Of a stretch of 36,795 nucleotides of DNA, positions 36,013-36,795 are shown piece by piece. The stretch covers positions 1 through 36,795 of the forward strand of contig NZ_JAMDGY010000019.1 of assembly GCF_028656955.1 (NCBI RefSeq), written 5' to 3'. Positions within the stretch are counted from its first letter, which is position 1; the number at the start of each line of letters is the position of its first letter. Below the pieces are notes generated by a model, which saw only the letters and a list, made by a program, of their open reading frames with translations, was not told the DNA's origin and searched no databases. This DNA is from Pseudomonas fontis (GTDB lineage Bacteria > Pseudomonadota > Gammaproteobacteria > Pseudomonadales > Pseudomonadaceae). A program made the position numbers and the translations under genes.

Positions 36013-36315
36013 TTACTTCACTGCGTTTCTCGCTTCAATTCCATCCAGCACAGAAAGGGTCAACGACTTGGCCATTTCTGTTAACTGTTGGGAACCCCAC
36101 AACAATACTCTTGGATTGTCCTCGGCTTTCTCGACGGCCTGCGTATTGATCTCATACGCAGCTCTGAGCAAGACGGAGATGTGGACCAGTGCGTCTTCGA
36201 TATCGACGCCATCGCGAACGGCGAACAGGGGAGGTTGGCTGCCGTCGCAGGAGCCGAAGTTCGCGTGTGCGGGGAAGGTGTAGGCGAGGGGTGGGTCAGG
36301 AACGACTTTTATCAT
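36013..36315 (-). CDS. Small DUF6124/DUF3077-like Pseudomonas protein
   Basis: A 100-aa protein beginning MIKVVPDPPLAYTF, a hallmark of a small Pseudomonas-restricted family that I know as DUF3077/DUF6124. The central VDIEDALVHISVLLRAAYEI and the C-terminal GSQQLTEMAKSLTLSVLDGI form amphipathic helices. No enzyme motif is present and function is unknown. ATG 36315 has AAGGAGC upstream; the open frame runs 22 codons further into a folded leader and is not the start. Confidence 0.82.
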   Translation of the reverse strand: MIKVVPDPPLAYTFPAHANFGSCDGSQPPLFAVRDGVDIEDALVHISVLLRAAYEINTQAVEKAEDNPRVLLWGSQQLTEMAKSLTLSVLDGIEARNAVK

Positions 36316-36368
36316 GGTGTTGCTCCTTGATTGATGGAGCTGCCACGTTCGTTTCCAGGCGAATGGGT

Positions 36369-36443
36369 GGCAGCTGTGCACGGGCTGGAAAACCGGGAAT
36401 CAAGGAAACCGGCACACCCGAAGGTGTCCCGCACACAGCCGCC
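36369..36443 (-). ncRNA. Predicted three-way-junction leader RNA upstream of the DUF6124-like gene
   Basis: On the minus strand, GGCGGCTGTGTGCGGG (36443-36428) pairs along 16 positions, including three G-U pairs, with CCCGTGCACAGCTGCC (36384-36369). Inside lie a 5-bp hairpin ACACC-TTCG-GGTGT with a stable UUCG loop (36427-36414) and a CCGG/CCGG stem (36412-36409 with 36396-36393). The whole forms a three-arm structure 53 bp before the start codon. It looks like a cis-regulatory RNA; no match to a named family is claimed. Confidence 0.62.
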
Positions 36444-36464
36444 ATGGCACTAGCATACAGGTAC

Positions 36465-36504
36465 AAAAAAGCGCCTGCATACAGAGTGAGGGCGCTGCTG
36501 CGCC
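36465..36504 (-). terminator. Intrinsic terminator / attenuator-like hairpin pair upstream of the DUF6124-like gene
   Basis: Reading the minus strand, AGCGCC (36496-36491), 15 bases, GGCGCT (36475-36470) and a T6 run (to 36465) form an intrinsic terminator. Just before it, GGCGC-AGCA-GCGCC (36504-36491) forms an alternative hairpin using the same GCGCC arm, so the two structures exclude each other, as in an attenuator. A promoter upstream (TTGTAA at 36584-36579, 17-base spacer, TACTCT at 36561-36556) is possible but weak. Confidence 0.55.
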
Positions 36505-36795
36505 TTGATGATTCAGGTTTCCAAGCCCGGCCGCTGGATTGACAGCGACAGGGGGAGAGTAGCGACCTTGAAATTGGGTTACAAGGCTATGGAGGGTGGG
36601 GTGGTGAATTTCGGAAATGTCTGACGTGTGTTAGAGGTAAGGGGACTGCGATTTGGCTAGGTACACGCCGAGTGTCATCTAAACACGATACGGAATGATG
36701 GGTTGTCATCGGCCAGTTGCGGCCGCCGCGAGGGATTGAAATCGGCTGAATTCGCTCTCTGTAGTGGGCTGCTAACGGCCCAGAGTGTGTCAAAA

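Larger units (their letters stand above)
36316..36795. other. 480-bp non-coding right end
   Basis: Apart from the folded leader and terminator described separately (36369-36504) and a weak minus-strand promoter (36556-36584), I see no feature here. The minus-strand open frame 36587-36793 lacks a ribosome binding site and family resemblance and is not called. A further upstream gene may lie beyond the window. Confidence 0.6.

Noticed and set aside
36587..36793. 68-aa minus-strand frame at the right edge
   Set aside because: No ribosome binding site, no recognisable family and unusual composition; probably non-coding.

Overview
The window looks like a chromosomal segment of a fluorescent Pseudomonas, probably the P. 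putida/P. mosselii group. The grounds are high GC, Pseudomonas-type REP palindromes (GTGGGAGCGGGC...CCCGCGAT and GTAGCCGCTGCCG... families), and gene families typical of the genus: SpuB-type gamma-glutamylpolyamine synthetase, PotF-like binding protein, DUF6124-like small protein. The species is an inference from gene content.

Layout. 1-785 is a tandem array of REP pairs. 786-7265 is ordinary metabolism: acetyl-CoA acetyltransferase with a divergent LysR gene, a zinc alcohol dehydrogenase, a GNAT acetyltransferase, and a Sad-type succinate semialdehyde dehydrogenase divergent from its PtrR/YneJ-type LysR regulator. 7302-10444 is a translationally coupled pair, a 776-aa ABC-type ATPase followed by an HNH nuclease. 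It resembles the Septu (PtuAB) logic but has a long uncharacterised N-terminal region, and is the best candidate here for a poorly described defence system. 10536-18742 holds two polyamine-catabolism units: PuuB-like oxidase / PotF-like protein / SpuB-like synthetase with a divergent AraC regulator, and PuuB-like oxidase / XRE-cupin regulator / second PuuA-like synthetase. 18893-25544 is miscellaneous: YeeE/YedE transporter, MmyB-type regulator, DUF2834 and MAPEG membrane proteins, Tat-exported beta-carbonic anhydrase, VOC protein, HIT hydrolase, GNAT, nitroreductase, and a SufR-like cysteine-rich regulator.

25887-32996 is a seven-gene biosynthetic operon: methyltransferase, flavodoxin-like/VOC fusion, FGE-sulfatase-fold protein, GTP cyclohydrolase II, WD40 protein, second methyltransferase, RibD-like deaminase. 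Five of the seven correspond to the toxoflavin ToxABCDE set. With the two extra genes, the set matches what I recall of psdABCDEFG, the pseudoiodinine (pyrazolotriazine) cluster of P. mosselii. GTP would be opened by the RibA-like enzyme and deaminated by the RibD-like enzyme, whose reductase half has lost a substrate-binding stretch. The product would be converted to a 7-azapteridine and then methylated and remodelled, with the VOC fusion the prime suspect for the ring contraction. An MFS exporter and an unusual 450-aa protein follow and may provide export or self-protection.

The right end (36013-36795) carries a DUF6124-like gene. Its upstream region can fold into a terminator-like hairpin with a competing hairpin, followed by a three-way-junction RNA.

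All calls come from reading the sequence and from remembered family features. No database search was run.
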